Of a stretch of 64,000 nucleotides of DNA, positions 23,515 through 37,100 are shown piece by piece. The notes under the pieces were generated by a model. That model worked only from the letters and a program-made list of their open reading frames with translations, was not told where the DNA came from and searched no databases. How positions within the stretch are numbered: position 1 is the first letter of the stretch; the number at the start of each line of letters is the position of its first letter. Origin of the DNA: Cadophora sp. MPI-SDFR-AT-0126. Taxonomy: Eukaryota > Ascomycota > Leotiomycetes > Helotiales > Ploettnerulaceae. Position numbers and translations under genes: made by a program. The stretch lies in the NCBI GenBank assembly GCA_020747065.1, contig JAGMVK010000003.1, positions 1,550,001 through 1,614,000 on the forward strand. Direction: 5' to 3'.

Positions 23515-26500
23515 GCAACTACTCAACTGCTAGTAGTAGAGATGCCCCTTGGCCGTGTTGTACGTAGAATAAGCAGCCCTTTTGAACTTGGTGTACAACA
23601 GACTCAAGAGCCGCTTCTTGTTTGAGCTTCTGCTGCTCTCTTCTCTTTCCTAATTTCTCTCGAAATTTCTGAGCAGATCGATCGACAAAAGAGGTAATTG
23701 CAGGGGATTTCGGATGTGGCCTATCTGGCGGGGTCCGTTGCGCTCGGAAGAGTTGAGCCGTGGAGGATGTGCACCGGGGTATGGAGGACTTGCGAAGGGC
23801 AGAGCAGAAGTCTGAGTGGTACCGAGCCGACTCGCAATCGGGTCAGACAGGACTCAATTCTTCAACACGTGATAGAGAAGAAGGTCGGAAAACATCTGGA
23901 TATACTTTGTTGCCTCCGTATACCGGTGAATGCCTTCGGCTTCTGTTATCTGTATCCGTAGACTCTGTATGGCGCGGAGACTGTAGCAAGTTGGCCACCG
24001 TATCTAGGGACGAGACAACTTCCGCAGCCAGCCAGCCACAAAAGGCTGTTTTGAGTCAAGAACGACATCAACTTGCGATGAACGACGACTCGACTCGGTT
24101 AACTCCAATTACGTCAGTAGGCGTTCTGCAGGCACTGTTGTTGGATGCTTGCAAATGTTGTTCTTGCCTCATCAAGATGCATGGTTGTCCAATAACATAA
24201 TCAGATCGGTCGATATCTGTTGCGTGCAAAAGTACCAAGCTATTTTCAGTACGGAGCTATACTCAGGCGCATTATACTTCTGCCCCAAGAAGCGTGTGGG
24301 TCTAATCTTCAGCACTACTGGCTGGCGTACCCTATTTTCCACGCCCACTCGATCCATCGCGTGGCATCGAGGACGGCGAGGGACTGTGCGTCACTGCTTC
24401 TGCCATTCAACTGGGTGATGAATCCTGGCTCCTTCTTTGCAGATTTGTCCCTTGCCCTTGATTCCTTCCTTCCTGCAGTAGTAAAAGCCGAAAAGTTTCT
24501 GAGAGTTTGTAAACCACTGGATTCCTGACGAATCCCCAAGGCCCCACGGCTACAACTTCATGTCTCAACTTTCAGACCGACGACCGGATAGTCCCAGCAG
24601 ATCGACCGATGCTAGCAGCATATTCAGCAGTATCTGGGTCCCATAGAACTCTGTTTGCCTCCGATGAAGATCCCATCATCCACGTTTCTGGGAATTAGCA
24701 AGATAGACCGTCGTGCTCGCTTGCCTTGTCCTAATCGAGGTAGATGGCATTTCACCGTAGTCTCTATATGCCAAGGTGATCGGCTCATCCCCATAAATGC
24801 CACACGACCATGATCCATCGTGAGATCTTTGTCTGGACGAAACTTTCGCGCGCGCACGTGCCAATCATGACCCATTGTCTCTTCAGCTCTGTGGGGTTTT
24901 TTTTATTTCGAAATCTCTGGTCCTGGATCTGTTTTGCTTCCTATCCCCTCTTTCCTTGCCAACTCCCATGTTCCGGACCCGCGAGGAGATCAAACTCAGA
25001 AGGGGTGATCGACAAGATACCCCAACGATCAAGGCTTGACGGCCGTGGGGATCTATGATCCTCACTGCAGGCTGGAGCGAGCTCCGTAGTACCTTAATCT
25101 CTATAATTCTCATAGCCAATGAATCAGCGCTTAGATGGCAGGAGACAAGGGAGACGAAGTGAGCCGGCAAAGTGCAAAGCAAGTGCCTGACATGACATGC
25201 CAATATCAGTAATAATGGACTTGGAGAGGAGCATAATGGAGCATGGGATGACACCCGGGTCGAGGCCTTTCGCTACCCTCGTTAACTGGCCCCTTGCTGC
25301 AGCGAAGGAAAATTCAGGATCGGCTCAGGAAAAAGCACAAATCGGGAAGTGTGTGGTAGAGCCATGGATGATATCTACCAAGAATTGCATTACAGACAAC
25401 AGAGATGCAGGAGCTGACTTGATGGTGGTACAAGGAACTTTTTCAGAAGACAGGCATGCCTGCCTGCCTGTCACTAACACATAGACTGGATAGGAGTCGG
25501 ATTGGCCAGTGCCAAGCTGCCCATAGTCGGTGGCTTGACCTCTAGCATGCGAAGGGCCCCACGCTGCAGTCGCAGTCTGCTGGGTTCTTTTGGATGATGG
25601 TATTATCTGGTGTCGACTGATCGCAGGGCTTTTTCATTGGATGTTAGGAGGAGGGTGGGTGGATGCGCCCGCTGAAAGTGCACCGCTGTCATCGGGGAGC
25701 TTGAACGCTGGGTTTCTCGCTTACACTCCGCTTAGAATAACCCCTCAACGACTGCTGTGGTCCTGATGGTGCTGTGGCGCAACACTAAACCGACTATCGA
25801 ACGCCGATGCTCTGCTCAACCCTCAACTCCCCATGGCGGATGGCGGATGGAGGCCCTGCAAATCGCCCGACATGCGAAGCTGACGTTCATGGTGGAGCCT
25901 TAAGGGGCTCACGGATCTTTTGATGCGCGCTTGGGAGCTGTCAAAGAACTTCCGCCTAGTGGTCACAACTAAGTGGGTATCATCCCAACGAGGGCAATGT
26001 AGGCCGGAATCCTGGTACCCCGGTTCTTTGTCTGTGGTTTGAGAAGTGAAGAAGCCCTGTCTTCGACCCTTTGAGGCTGTTGGCAAGGGCGGAGGTCCGC
26101 ATAGCTGCCTCTTCAATAATCTGTCCAGGACGTGAACATTGCCGGATAGTGCCTAGTGCAGAAGTACAATGGTCTTTGTGTTGACGCCGCCGGATCTGGT
26201 CTTCCAAGCAGTCTTCCCAACATCGACCCAGAATTCAGGTCCTCCCCTCCAAGCAGTACATGAGCAAGGAGGACCCCTTTCAACATTCCTACCTAGTGTA
26301 AACTAAGCCCTAGGTTTGGGTAAGTGGGAGCGAGCTAGATCCGAACGACGACATCAGAATGGAAGTGATGGCGCCAGAGAGACCAGGGTTGCCATGTAGA
26401 AAGAGTATGCTAGAGCTGCACAGGCTGGGACGGTGGATTTCAAGCTGACAAGCATCGAATTGATCCGTCACGAATTCCCAGGGGGTAGCTTGGCCTTAAT

Positions 26501-27369
26501 GTTACCCAATCTCGTGGCGTCGCAGGACGAACCTCCAATGTTGGACCCAAGTCTTAGGTTTGCTCATGATGATCTTTCAGATATGCTTCTTCTCAAGCTT
26601 CCCCGACTTCTTTGCCACTGCAAAATTCTGTCCTGACACTCGTGGATTCTCTTCGGTGCTGGGCTAGCCTTCTGATCTTCCTTCTTTTGACTTGCTTAGT
26701 GCCATCTACCATCGCCTTAGATCTTCCTTTCTCCTCCTCCCTTCCTACCTGGGAACTTGAACATAACCACAAAGTCACTTTTGTGGAATTCGAAAAGGGC
26801 CTCAGGAACTATGCTGCAAGTGGCGTGACGCCTTCAATTCCCATTCGTTGTCGAAACAGTTGAACACCTTTGCCCCCGCGACGCTGCTTATCCCTCAAGA
26901 CAAAAATCGACTGGCCTACCTGCCGCGTGCAATTAGCACAAAATCCTCACTACTGCAGCTCAAGCCACAGACAGTCCTTTCGTCTCCGCATGTCTTACCC
27001 CTTCTTGATTGAAGATACAAAGCGCTCTCGAAGACCACTTGAGACCGGCATACTTGGTCTCGGTGCACTTCTTTACCGCCCGTGTTCCTCCCTCCGCCTT
27101 CAACGCCAGTAAACGTGCCGCAGCCAGCTTAAATCGACCTCACACGTCTTTCAGTCAGCTCGCCTTCTTGCTGCGATTGACTCCAATTTGATCGCAAGAA
27201 CATTGCCAGTCAGGTATTCAGCAATAGAAAAACTTGACAAGCAGACCATCACCTGCATCCAAGTTTAAGGCGAGGGAAATTTCCAACAATTCTTGGACAG
27301 GGAGCTCTCCTTATCCAGTATTAGAACCACATTCTTAGGGACGGAAGCGCATGGGAACAGTCGCAATTG
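23515..27369. other. Gene-poor spacer and long leader of the Zn2Cys6 gene
   Basis: Almost 4 kb without a supported gene. Frames at 23760-24200, 24883-25254 and 25823-26207 are short, lack motifs and change frame without splice signals. The 83-codon frame at 26612-26863 has a hydrophobic stretch but starts at TTG and probably lies in the promoter or leader of the regulator gene at 27370. No repeats or terminal inverted repeats recognised by eye. Confidence 0.45.
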
Positions 27370-28945
27370 ATGGCAGTCTCTGTCCAAGCACCATTCTATT
27401 CGAAGTCCGGCATGTGGAATTTGGGCGATCCCCCTAATACATATTCATCTTCGGGACCAGAAGAGAATCCAGCTTCAATGTCGTATCAGTATCCACTACC
27501 GAACTCTTTGGAGCATGCGAATATGATCCCCGGTTTCACCCATCCCTCTTTGGACCACGCACAGCCATCTTCACCTGCTCAAATGAAGCCGGACTCGCCA
27601 AGTTTGAAGAATAGAGGAAACGCAACAACATCCAAGTCCGCAAAGATAAAAAGATCAATGTCGACGCCAAATGTCCGCGGTCAAGCATCGGCCGATGCAG
27701 CTGCACTTGCTTTGTCCGCCGAAAAGAGGAGAAATAAACTCGGTTACCACAGAACTTCTGTGGCATGTGGTATGTTGTCGCGGCACGAAATTGTAGAATA
27801 AAACCATTAAGATTCTCCGAACTAACGCGCAGCGTGTAGGCCACTGCCGTCGAAGGAAAATTCGGTGCATTGCTGCCCCAGGTGATCCTCATAACCGGTG
27901 CTCGAATTGCATCAGACTAAAGAAAGAATGCAACTTTTATCCGGTCGACCAACAGCCTCCTCCAGAAGCCCAGCGGAGAGGGTCAAAGGCTCAGAGTGGG
28001 ACAGAAAGAGCCTCGGAAGAATCTTCTCCATCGACCTCCTCGGGACAGGTACAATCAGATATTCCCCAAACTCTCCCGTATCCCCATCTCAGCATGCCCC
28101 CTATCCAGGATCTCGGCGGCCCTCAGATGAAACGCCAGAGAACAGAAAGCTTTTCTCCAGAAAATAAGGGCAAGGATCCTCTCTCGTCGTCGTTCAACAA
28201 GTTTCCTGACAACCCTACAGTTGTGACCACTTCTCGAAATTTTGAGTACACACAGCCAGCGCACCATGGAACTACCAATTGGATGGCTCCTGACGCATCC
28301 CCCAGTACAGCGAACCCGAAGACAGAAGCTTCTCAGCCTTATTGGAGAGTAAATCCGCAAGACTCACCTCTGACTCCTGCATTCTCTCCTTTCACACCAG
28401 GACTACAGATCCCGCCCCCTCAGAATTGGCCGACCCCTCACCCCGAAGCAAGTCCACGAGAAGATCCTGGCTGGTCGGTTCCCCAGCGTTCCATCTCCTA
28501 CAGCAATCTCGAAGGTCTCCACAACCAACATCAAAATACACAGTATGCGCAGTATCCACCCCCGCCCCAAATCAATGATCACTACACCACGAAGCCCCGC
28601 GTCCTTCAGTCTTCAGCCATGTATCCACCTCCAATACAGACATCGGCAAGCACTGTCGCTAGCCATGATCCAATCTCGGCAACCTCGAGCGAACCACACC
28701 AGCATCCACACTCCGCACAATCTCTACCCCCTGTACCGTTTTCAAACTGGCAACAACCATACTCGTATCAAAAGCCAGCTAGTGCTGGACCCGAACACTA
28801 TCCTGGATGGACTGGACCACATGGTGGACAGCAGCACCTGCCACACCTTCAAAGCGATCAAGACCATCCACAACCCCCGCCTAGTTATGGCTATGGAGAT
28901 CCCTCAAATGGAATGTATTATCCACCCCCGCATCATGGACGTTAG
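27370..28945 (+). CDS. Zn(II)2Cys6 transcription factor
   Basis: Two exons (27370-27769 and 27840-28945, a 70-nt intron) give about 501 residues. The intron falls inside the zinc cluster, between the first two cysteines. The spliced binuclear cluster reads VACGHCRRRKIRC, then RCSNCIRLKKECNF: six cysteines with C-x2-C-x6-C and C-x2-C-x6-C halves, preceded by a basic KRRNKLGYHRTS arm. Upstream is a Ser/Pro-rich N-terminus with a KSAKIKRSMSTP basic patch. Downstream is a Pro/Gln/Ser/Tyr-rich region to the end, resembling an activation domain. No fungal-specific middle homology (MHR) domain is seen, which is unusual though not unique for this class. Role: nuclear, sequence-specific regulator; targets are not inferable. 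The longer frame starts with a TTG at 27367, so I use the ATG at 27370. Confidence 0.9.
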
Positions 28946-30713
28946 ATGTTTTGGAATAGAAGAGGGGAAAGTCAATCAAGGCCGGCGTTGATTTAGCCGA
29001 CCTCCCACTGGGGAATTTTGGGGTACTTCGTGACGACAAGAGAGTTAGGGAACGGCGTAACTGCGGCAACGGGCCTGTACGATATCAACGAGATGTAAGG
29101 GCTTTAGGATGGAAATCCAACGGATCTTTGACCCGCAAGCGACAATGAAAATAGGACGAAAGGGAGAACAGTACAATGGTGTCGGGCTGCCAACATGAAA
29201 CCCGACATGGATAATGAGGCCTGGAATCCGCAACAAAAAATCAAAATTGGGCGCGCCAGAAGCACCGAAGACACTTCGAGCCAGCAGGGACGAACAAGCA
29301 TCGAAACCCCAACACAGCGGACCTCAGGACCAATAAAGATACGAGAGGAATTGGAAAGTAACAGAACGCTTGATTTGGCACCTTTGAGTGCGAAATCACG
29401 ATCTGGATGGACTGTAGAGTTGGATGTGACAAGATGGCGGTGAACACCCAGACGATATCCACATTGTACAAGTAACGACACGTAACGACCGGGACCATGA
29501 TCAAGGGACAGAAATCGCAGGCTGGAGCATGAAAGGACATGAAAAAGGATTGACTGAACGCAGGAAAAGGTGTCGGAAATCAAGTTTATATGTATGTATA
29601 GGTGCAAATATGGGTGGGATGAACAGGCAGACGGAAGAGGGGTTTGAAATCGGATGATGAAGTCATGATAAATGCATGGAAAGGAGATGCGCTGCGCTTT
29701 GTATTGTATGCAGAGCGCAGGGGAATTGAATGAGGAGTTTGGTTTTCTGATATACTTGGTCCTGGTGAGGTTCCGCCTTGCTTGACTCAAGTGTCGTTTT
29801 TTGAATCACCTGTCTTAGATTTTTTTGGGGCGGCAATAGTATGAGACCAAAATATGAGAATGGCGGCATTCAAAGCTACCTTTCGGCACTTGTCAACTCT
29901 ATCCCATCTTTGCAGATGCAGCTTCCCGGCCGACATCATCCCGAGTAGGGTGCCAGTGAAGAACACCTGCATAATGTCTGTTCTCGCGTGCACAACATCA
30001 CGATTTCATGCATAATAAACATACATGCACAAAATCTATTGGTGGCCTTGAAGACAAGGTGTCAATTCTTGGTGCTGCCCGCCCTAGGGATCTACCCTTG
30101 TAAAGCGGCCGACTCTCATCTCATCCCGCTCCCCTGACAGCTCGAGATTCCTCCCTCCCCTCACATCACATCACATCCCTCCACTCCATCCTCCAACCCC
30201 ACGCTCCTCCACCTACCTTGCCAGCCAGCAACATCACAGAAATAAGCAAATCCAGAACAGCCAGCCAACCACGCCCTCACAACGAAGCACACCATCAGAC
30301 CACAGAAGATAGCGCGTCACACAGAGCCCATTTACAAGATGCCGCTATTGAATCACTTCCATGGAATGTTTGAGGTGGGTTTGCATTCCTCTTCTTTCTT
30401 CTCTATCTGCAAGTAGCTCTCGAACCTGGAAGCTCGCAACTGGACGCTCGATCTCCACCTCTGTATGCGCCTTGCGTCTTCGACATTATCTCCAATACCC
30501 TCTTCTCTGCGAGCTCCTCCCTTCGAGCACTGGCTGCACCGCGACCTCCCTTGTTTCGATTTCGTTTTCCTTCTACCTTCCATAACCAGAATAGGGTTGA
30601 TTACTATTGCGGAAGGAGGTTTCAAACTAGTCCAGGGAGAGAGAGCAGAACAAGGGAGGGAATTGCAATACGAGCCTTGGGGGATAGGGGCAGAGTGAAC
30701 AAACAATACCGAG
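28946..30713. other. Spacer: 3' flank of the regulator and promoter/leader of the DUF202 gene
   Basis: The minus strand has a 228-codon open frame (29104-29790) that I reject as non-coding. Pyrimidine-rich DNA with ATCACATCACATC repeats (near 30160-30175) precedes the DUF202 gene. An upstream ATG at 30339 opens a 12-codon frame before a GTGGGT donor-like site and could be a leader exon or an upstream ORF. Confidence 0.45.
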
Positions 30714-31338
30714 ATGTCGTTGCTGAACGTCTTGCAGCCCCATCCGGAAGACAGGCTTCATCTGCGACTGCATCGGGCTAGGAGTGTGGTGTTGACAGCA
30801 GAGGAGTAGGTCTCCTGTTTCCTTACCTTGTTAACCTCTCCCCGGTCTTGAAACACAGCGCGAGTTCTACTGGCTTGCCACTATCTGCATTTGCCATCTT
30901 CAGCATTTCCAACAAGAAAAAAGCAAGGAGCAAATGAAACATGCATGCCCACCTACGTATCTTCTATTTGCAATATTTCGCAAGCTAAGTCTCTGTTTCC
31001 ACAGACTCGTCGAGATACGCGCCGCGCAACGGACTTTTGAAGGCGCATATATTCGTACTGCACTAGGACAGTTCTCGTTCGCGCTGGTGGTGCTCAAGAT
31101 CTTTACGGCGGAGTTCTACAGTATCGGTGCGCTGTTCGCTACATACGGGGTAGGTGTTATGATGGTGAGTTTGTATCGGAGGTATGAGGGGAATAGACAA
31201 TTCTTTAGTGAGGTCGGTGAGGATGGGTTGGGGAGGAAGAAGTTTAGGACGAGTGGGAACGCGGTCGTGGTGTTGACGGCGCTGAGCGTGGCTGCGTATG
31301 CAAGCTTGATTGTTTTGACGGCGAGGTTAGAGAGTTGA
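30714..31338 (+). CDS. DUF202 family small membrane protein
   Basis: Two exons (30714-30805 and 31005-31338; 199-nt intron) join in frame to 141 residues. The protein starts MSLLNVLQPHPEDRLHLRLH, reaches VVLTAEE at the splice, then continues VEIRAAQRTFEGAYIRTALG, the characteristic DUF202 beginning (ERTFLAWIRTAL-like in bacteria). Three hydrophobic helices follow: FSFALVVLKIF, SIGALFATYGVGVMMVSLY and AVVVLTALSVAAYASLIVLT, with a YRRYEGNRQFF loop between the second and third. The family is found in bacteria and fungi and its biochemical role is not established, although fungal relatives are annotated as vacuolar or plasma-membrane proteins. The upstream sequence offers other ATGs, but only 30714 gives a clean join. 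Confidence 0.85.
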
Positions 31339-31925
31339 GAGATTTTGGATAATTTGCTTAATCTTTTGGGAAGGTCTAGAGAGATGATACTGGCATACAG
31401 CTATCTAGATCCAGACTTGGATCAGATAGCGATTCTCCGATGGAGAGACTCTTCCGGCCAAGACGACATCTGGACGATGGTCGATCTGGATTAAAAGATC
31501 ATACATCCAAGGGGATGGCGTGGGCTAGTCACAACACGAACAGGTTCAGCGAGACCCTGACGGCTCGGGGGAAGACATGAGACCTCAATACATACAGTAC
31601 GAGCGAGGAACGCTCAAAGAGTCCTTAACTCTTGACATAGCACAGGATATGAGCATGCTCGACACTGCAAGTTACAATGACACTCTTACGGCCGAAGCCC
31701 AGATTCCTGCAGATTGTGTTGTCACATCATTTCCATTTCTTTTGTACCATGACACAGATGTAGCCAGATCCACAACTATATCATCCAAATCTCACCACCT
31801 ACTTCCTCATCATCTATCGTTCTCCATCCCTTCTCCCATTCTTTCCTCCCCCCTTTCAACCCCCTTTCAACCATCTTTCTTCCTCCCACCAAGACCTCCC
31901 TTCCCTACCATCTCCAATCTCCAAC
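31339..31925. other. Convergent 3' spacer, no gene seen
   Basis: Between the DUF202 gene (+) and the transporter (-). A 121-codon plus-strand frame (31577-31942) ends in Ser/Pro-rich simple sequence and runs into the transporter 3' end; not convincing. CT-rich DNA near 31795-31920. Confidence 0.5.
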
Positions 31926-34122
31926 TTACAACCGATACCTAAACCCCCCGTTGAGCACAACCACTCCCCCCGCAGCTGCCACATCCACAATCTCCTCCAC
32001 GCTCTGCTTCTTCACGTCACTGACCTCGATATTCTGCTGCTGTGTTTCGAGAGCGTCTAGCTTTTTGTTTTCGCGGACGAGGCATTGTCGGAGGAGGAGC
32101 GTGGCGAGGATGCAGAGGGCGCAGAATGCGGCTATTTTTAGGTTAGTGTGGGGTTGGGTTGGAGAGAAGAGAAGGGTTGGGTTGGAATTCGGGAGGGGTG
32201 ATGGGGAAGGAGGGGGTTATGAGAGGAGAGGGGAGGAGAGGGGAGAGTGAGTGGTGAGTAAGGGGTGAGGTGGGAAAAGAACTAAGTGATTAAGCGAGAG
32301 GGAATAGGAGAAGCGAGATAGAGCGAGGATGGGGGAGAATCTGAAAGGAAAGTGGGCTTACCATTACAGCACATGGCGGTGAGATAACGTGGGCCGTCGC
32401 TTTTGGGATACAAATATGGCGAGTAGATCTGTGCGAAGTTGCCCACTACGTTGACAAGTGCTATGGCTGCTGCACGTTTCTCGACGGGACGGGGCAGCTG
32501 GTGGTGATATTAGCTGCTGATGGATTGTGACACTTTGAATCGTAGAGTTGTGGATGATGGGTAGGAGGCCCCTTGATAGTAGAAAAGTTTAGAGAATAAG
32601 GTGAAGAGGCAAAGACTCACAGTACTCGAGATCCAAGCCAGCGCAACGTTATAACTCCCATACACACCAGCGAGCATCAAGAACAAGGCCACATATCTCG
32701 CAGCAAGCACTTCTGTGGCTGCAGCAATGATGAAGCCAGACATGCCGAAGACCATAGGCACCACGATGTGGAAGCAGCGCTCTCCCCGTTTGTCGCTAGA
32801 GTAGGAGACTGCGAGGGCGACGAGCGTGGCAAATACGTAGGGTGGAGCAACGAGGAGCAGGGTCTGTACTTTACTGTAGCCGAAGGTTTTGACGAGGGTG
32901 GGGATGAAAGATGTTACGGCGCCGGCGGAGGTTTTGGCTACTATAATGAGACTAAGGAATGCGGTATTAGTATGTTGATTGCGAGGTTCGAGTCTTGGAT
33001 GAGGACGAAGGGAAATTGGAAGGGGAGTGACTTACGCGAGCATCCAGACTTTGTAATCGAGAACGGCCATTTTCACACCCGAGAAGATGGAGCCACGTTC
33101 GGTATCGTGACTTCCACTCCTGTCTTGGAGACGCTTCGTTGCCAGTGCGCGTTCCTGTGGACTGAGCCATGCGGTAGTATGTGGAAAATCTGGGATCACG
33201 AAACTAGTTGGCCGTGTCAGTTGAGTAGGTAGTTGTGAGTTCATGAGAGCTGTTGCTTACATTGCACAGAAAGCGATAAAGATCGTTATCGATCCTTCGA
33301 TGATGAATAGCCATCTTTGGAAACATTCGTTAGATTTGATTGAGAATACCGATGGACAGAGCAAACATACCTCCAAGACTCAAGACCCATACTTCCGTCA
33401 AGACCAGACTCGACGCCAGCTCCGATCAATCCGCCGAATCCTCCCGAGAGGAGACTTCCAGCGTAAAGGATGGATGTTCTGAGGGCCAGTTCTTCGCGTG
33501 TGTACCACGAAGAAAGAAGAAACAGGGCACCCGGGAAGTATGGACTGTTTTATCGTCAGCTAAAATTGGATTGATTTCGAAAATAACTGACGCTTCGACA
33601 AAGCCTAGGAAGAACCTGACGAGGACTAGACCAGTGAAGTTCTGGACAGCTGCTGTACTTGTAGATACGACTCCCCAGATGATCATGCAGGTAGGCTATA
33701 GGGACTTTAGTTGTCCGTTTCGTCGGAAGTGGCGAAGTAGATGCTTACAAGGTAGATGCTAGGTCTTGTCCGAGTGATGAACGCATTAGAGGGAATCTGG
33801 AGAGCGATGTAACCAGCAAACAGAACGGAGATAGCAGTGTTAAACTGGTTCCCTTTGAGACCCAAGTCGACATCAAGACCTTGGATACGAGCATTTGCTA
33901 AAGCGTTGCGATCCAAGTAGCTAAATTGCGTCAGTGCCGAGGTAACAGTGTGCTTTTGATGGCCTACTTCATGACGATCATGAGAATCAGACAGGGCATC
34001 AATCTTAAATCGATTCTGCGGACCAGCTTTTTCTGCTTTGAAGCATATTCAACTGGATCCATTGCCTCGATGAGGTCTAATTCCTCCAGCGTAGGGGGCT
34101 TGGTTCTGACCATGGTGAACAT
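31926..34122 (-). CDS. MFS transporter, anion:cation symporter (Dal5/Tna1-like) type
   Basis: Nine exons (34122-33968, 33920-33749, 33695-33592, 33544-33371, 33314-33261, 33203-33036, 32951-32621, 32497-32362, 32131-31926) join to 499 residues. All junctions are GT-AG and keep frame. The ACS-family motif VMNYLDRNALANARIQGLDV lies after helix 1, followed by QFNTAISVLFAGYIALQIPSN, FTGLVLVRFFLGFVEAPYFPGALFLLSSWY (the helix 4-5 signature) and GGFGGLIGAGVESGLDGSMG, then WLFIIEGSITIFIA. The second half has FIPTLVKTFGYSKVQTLLLVAPPYV and ends with a charged cytosolic tail. Relatives import allantoate, nicotinate, other vitamins or small carboxylates by proton symport at the plasma membrane; substrate cannot be assigned. 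Start may be at 34122 (MFTMVRT) or 34113 (MVRT); the latter has the better Kozak context (ACCATGG). Confidence 0.9.
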
Positions 34123-37100
34123 GATGAAGAACAGTATGGAAAGAAAGGGCTGGTACGAAGAGAAAGAAGTGTTAGGGATATCTGAAACGGATTTCACCCC
34201 GGGGAGCAGCACAATATATAGGTGTTCTGGGGACCGATCACGAATTCCTTTCACTCCGCACTCTGGGGGCATTTGACCCCGCGTTATCATCGACCCCACG
34301 ATAGGCGGGATATAACCCGAAATGTTCCATGATTTGACATGATTTTTGTCCTCCCGGAAGGAACTTTGTGCCTTTAAACGGATGTGTCCGTCGTTCTAGC
34401 CAAGTATCGCGGGTCGTAGCATGGGTCCCTTCACATTGCAGCAGTAGTTGCACAAGGCTCGGGCAAAGACCGAGCCGAGGTGGATACAGAAAACAAGAGT
34501 TGGCTGCAATGCTTGATTGCTTAAGAATGGGGGATTGACAATGCTTGGTTGCTCATTTGAGCAATATATACATATGCCAAGAAGCTCGCCAGGTTGTCAA
34601 CGGAAATTTACCGAGTGTGCAATTTGTTGAGGATATGGATTCTGACTCCACACCAGGTCAAGACGGCGAGACTGCTCGCAACTTCCATCAGGTCAAAAGA
34701 CCCCGTATCATTGCTGGACGACCGAAGAATACCTAGGTACACTGGATGATCACCTAATCACTTGTTGGAACTGAAAGCCTTCAAGTTTGGTTCCTCCCAC
34801 CTGGATGAGCTTTCTCCAGCAGGTACAACTTTTCGGCGAATGACTAATTTCGGTTCTGAAACCAACAAGACAACAAGACTAGGTACGCGATACGTTAAGA
34901 GGACTTAACACGAACGAGAAAGTTTGACTGTAACGCCTCTTTTTTTCTTGGTGAAGCCAGACGGACAGCCAGAGGCGCCAGTGTGGGAAAGGGGGTGTTG
35001 TCTTGGCTCAAGCTTGTCAAGCGGCAGTGACGATCAAAAGCTCCACATCAACCGGGCGGCTCTTTGCAGACAGGTGACTTGATGATTCTCTAGGAGCAAC
35101 CCTGTTGGCATCTGAGCCTTGCCAAAATACGGATCAACTGGCATTTCGAATTTGCTTTGCGACAGCTGGCAGAGGCAGGGTAAATTCGCGGAAGGAAAGC
35201 CAAGAGATTTCTGTGTGTACACTGTACACTTGATAGGCGAGGTAGGTAGCTGCATGAAGCCCGTGAAATCATCGAGTGAGCCAGCGGCCAGGCCAGGTTT
35301 CACACTTGTGAGCCTTTACCAAGCAAAACAGAGCCCTGCGGCCTAATTTCCCTCGAGGATTGGTGATCTTGATTCGCGAGCTCTCTTCTGAAGTGCTGGC
35401 ATGCAGTTAATCAATCGATATCCTGCAGAGGTAATCGGAAGTCCGGAACTAGTTTCTGTTTCAACAGATTTCTGAGATTGGATGGCATGTAGGAGAAGAT
35501 GCGATCATAGCCCCTGCGAAGCCTCAATAGCCGTGAGACAATGGTCTCTTGCTCCGTAGAATGGACCGCAGTGAGGTTCCAGGAGTTTGGACTGACCGCG
35601 GGATTGGCTGGCTGGACGAGGCTGTCGAGGAGACAGACCAGCTAGGGTGCTACTGAGCTTTTGAAGTGCTGCGGAGAGGATACAAGCTTCTCATCTCGTT
35701 CGTGCGAGGACCATTGCATGTGGCTGTGCTTGAAGTCGATGAAGTCACGGACGCCAGAATAGTGGACATTGTGTATGCGGTGCCATGGAAGGCTGGAAGG
35801 TTGGTGTTCTTGAGTCTGCGGCAAATGGAGAGGGCATGGAATGGGGATCATCCTCTTTAGCGAGGAAGCTTTTGTGGTGGACCTTCCGCTTCCCTTTGTC
35901 CAACTCCTCTGACCGACCAACCGATGATGTTATGTTCGGTGTCCCGATACCGCTAAGTCAGCTTCTTTACACGCCGAGTACGGTGCAGATAGAACCTTGA
36001 AGCTCAGCGCTTCGCTCTGGTGCTCATGCTCCCTTCACTCTCTTTAGACTTTGCTAGCGATGGTTCAGCACCAAAATAAATACACGGGCTAACGTTCTAA
36101 TAAGAATCCAAATTACATTCCATTCATATTTCTAATGCTGGCCATTAGTCATCATCAAGTCCATACATCTTCGATCATGAGACAGAACATGCATAGAAGA
36201 ACGAGATGCGACGAAAAGAGAGGGCACGAGATAAAAGCAGGTCTGCTCGATCTACCATAAGTAAGTGTGTGTCTGACTGCGCCATCCTGCTGGAGCCAGC
36301 ACAGCCACTGACTAGGAATTGGGCCAGGCTGACTGGAGTTATTCAGTGGGGGGAAGCCTTGCCAACAACTCCACACGCTGGAAGGCTGGACGTGCTTGTG
36401 GGTGCATTATTGGTGGACAACTGCATTTGCTAAATTTTATACTGGACCTGACAGTACTCGACCCGACCCAGCACATACTTTTTCCACTGGTGCGGCTCTC
36501 TTTCTCTCTGGAGCCAGACCATCGCTTCTAACCCCTGGTCTGCCCGTACCGTACCGCACTGGCTTTCCCTGTCCTGTCCTGTCTTACTCTGCCCTATCCT
36601 GTCATATCAGGTCGGTCAGTTGTTGGAGCCCTCTGATTATTGTCTGTCTATCGGTGGTCTGTCTGATGCAATTGTTCCATTGTCGCATCTCATCCCACCG
36701 CTCTCACATCTGCCTCCGAGTCAGCCTACCTACCAACCTAGTGCCCTTGCCCTCACCCTCACCGGCACTCTGCTCGCTCACTCACTCACGCAGCTCCCTG
36801 GTCCTTTCGATTGGATGTGATGCCATGCTCTGTTGTAAAGGCACTTCCTCGAGGCGTTCTTGTCTTTCTCTTTCTCTCTCTTCCTCCTCGCTCTTGTCAA
36901 ACTCATACGCCAACAGCCTGCCCAGCCTGCCCATGCCAAAGCCCATGCCACCCATACCTCCCTCCTGCCAGCACCAGCACTTGCCATGCCCGCAGCTTAT
37001 CGTTAGCTTTAGCGGCAATCGCATCCCCCCTCCCCTCTTCCCGTAAACTCTCCTGGCTCCCCGACCCTGTCTTCTCTCCAACCTACTTGCGACCTTCATG

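Noticed and set aside
29104..29790. 228-codon minus-strand open frame beside the Zn2Cys6 gene
   Set aside because: It has uneven Ser/Leu/Cys/His-rich composition, no domain and no splice partners. It lies in the presumed 3' UTR of the regulator gene on the other strand.
36396..37046. 216-codon plus-strand frame before the large C2H2 gene
   Set aside because: Built from CT-rich simple sequence, giving Ser/Pro/Leu/Cys runs. More likely mRNA leader.
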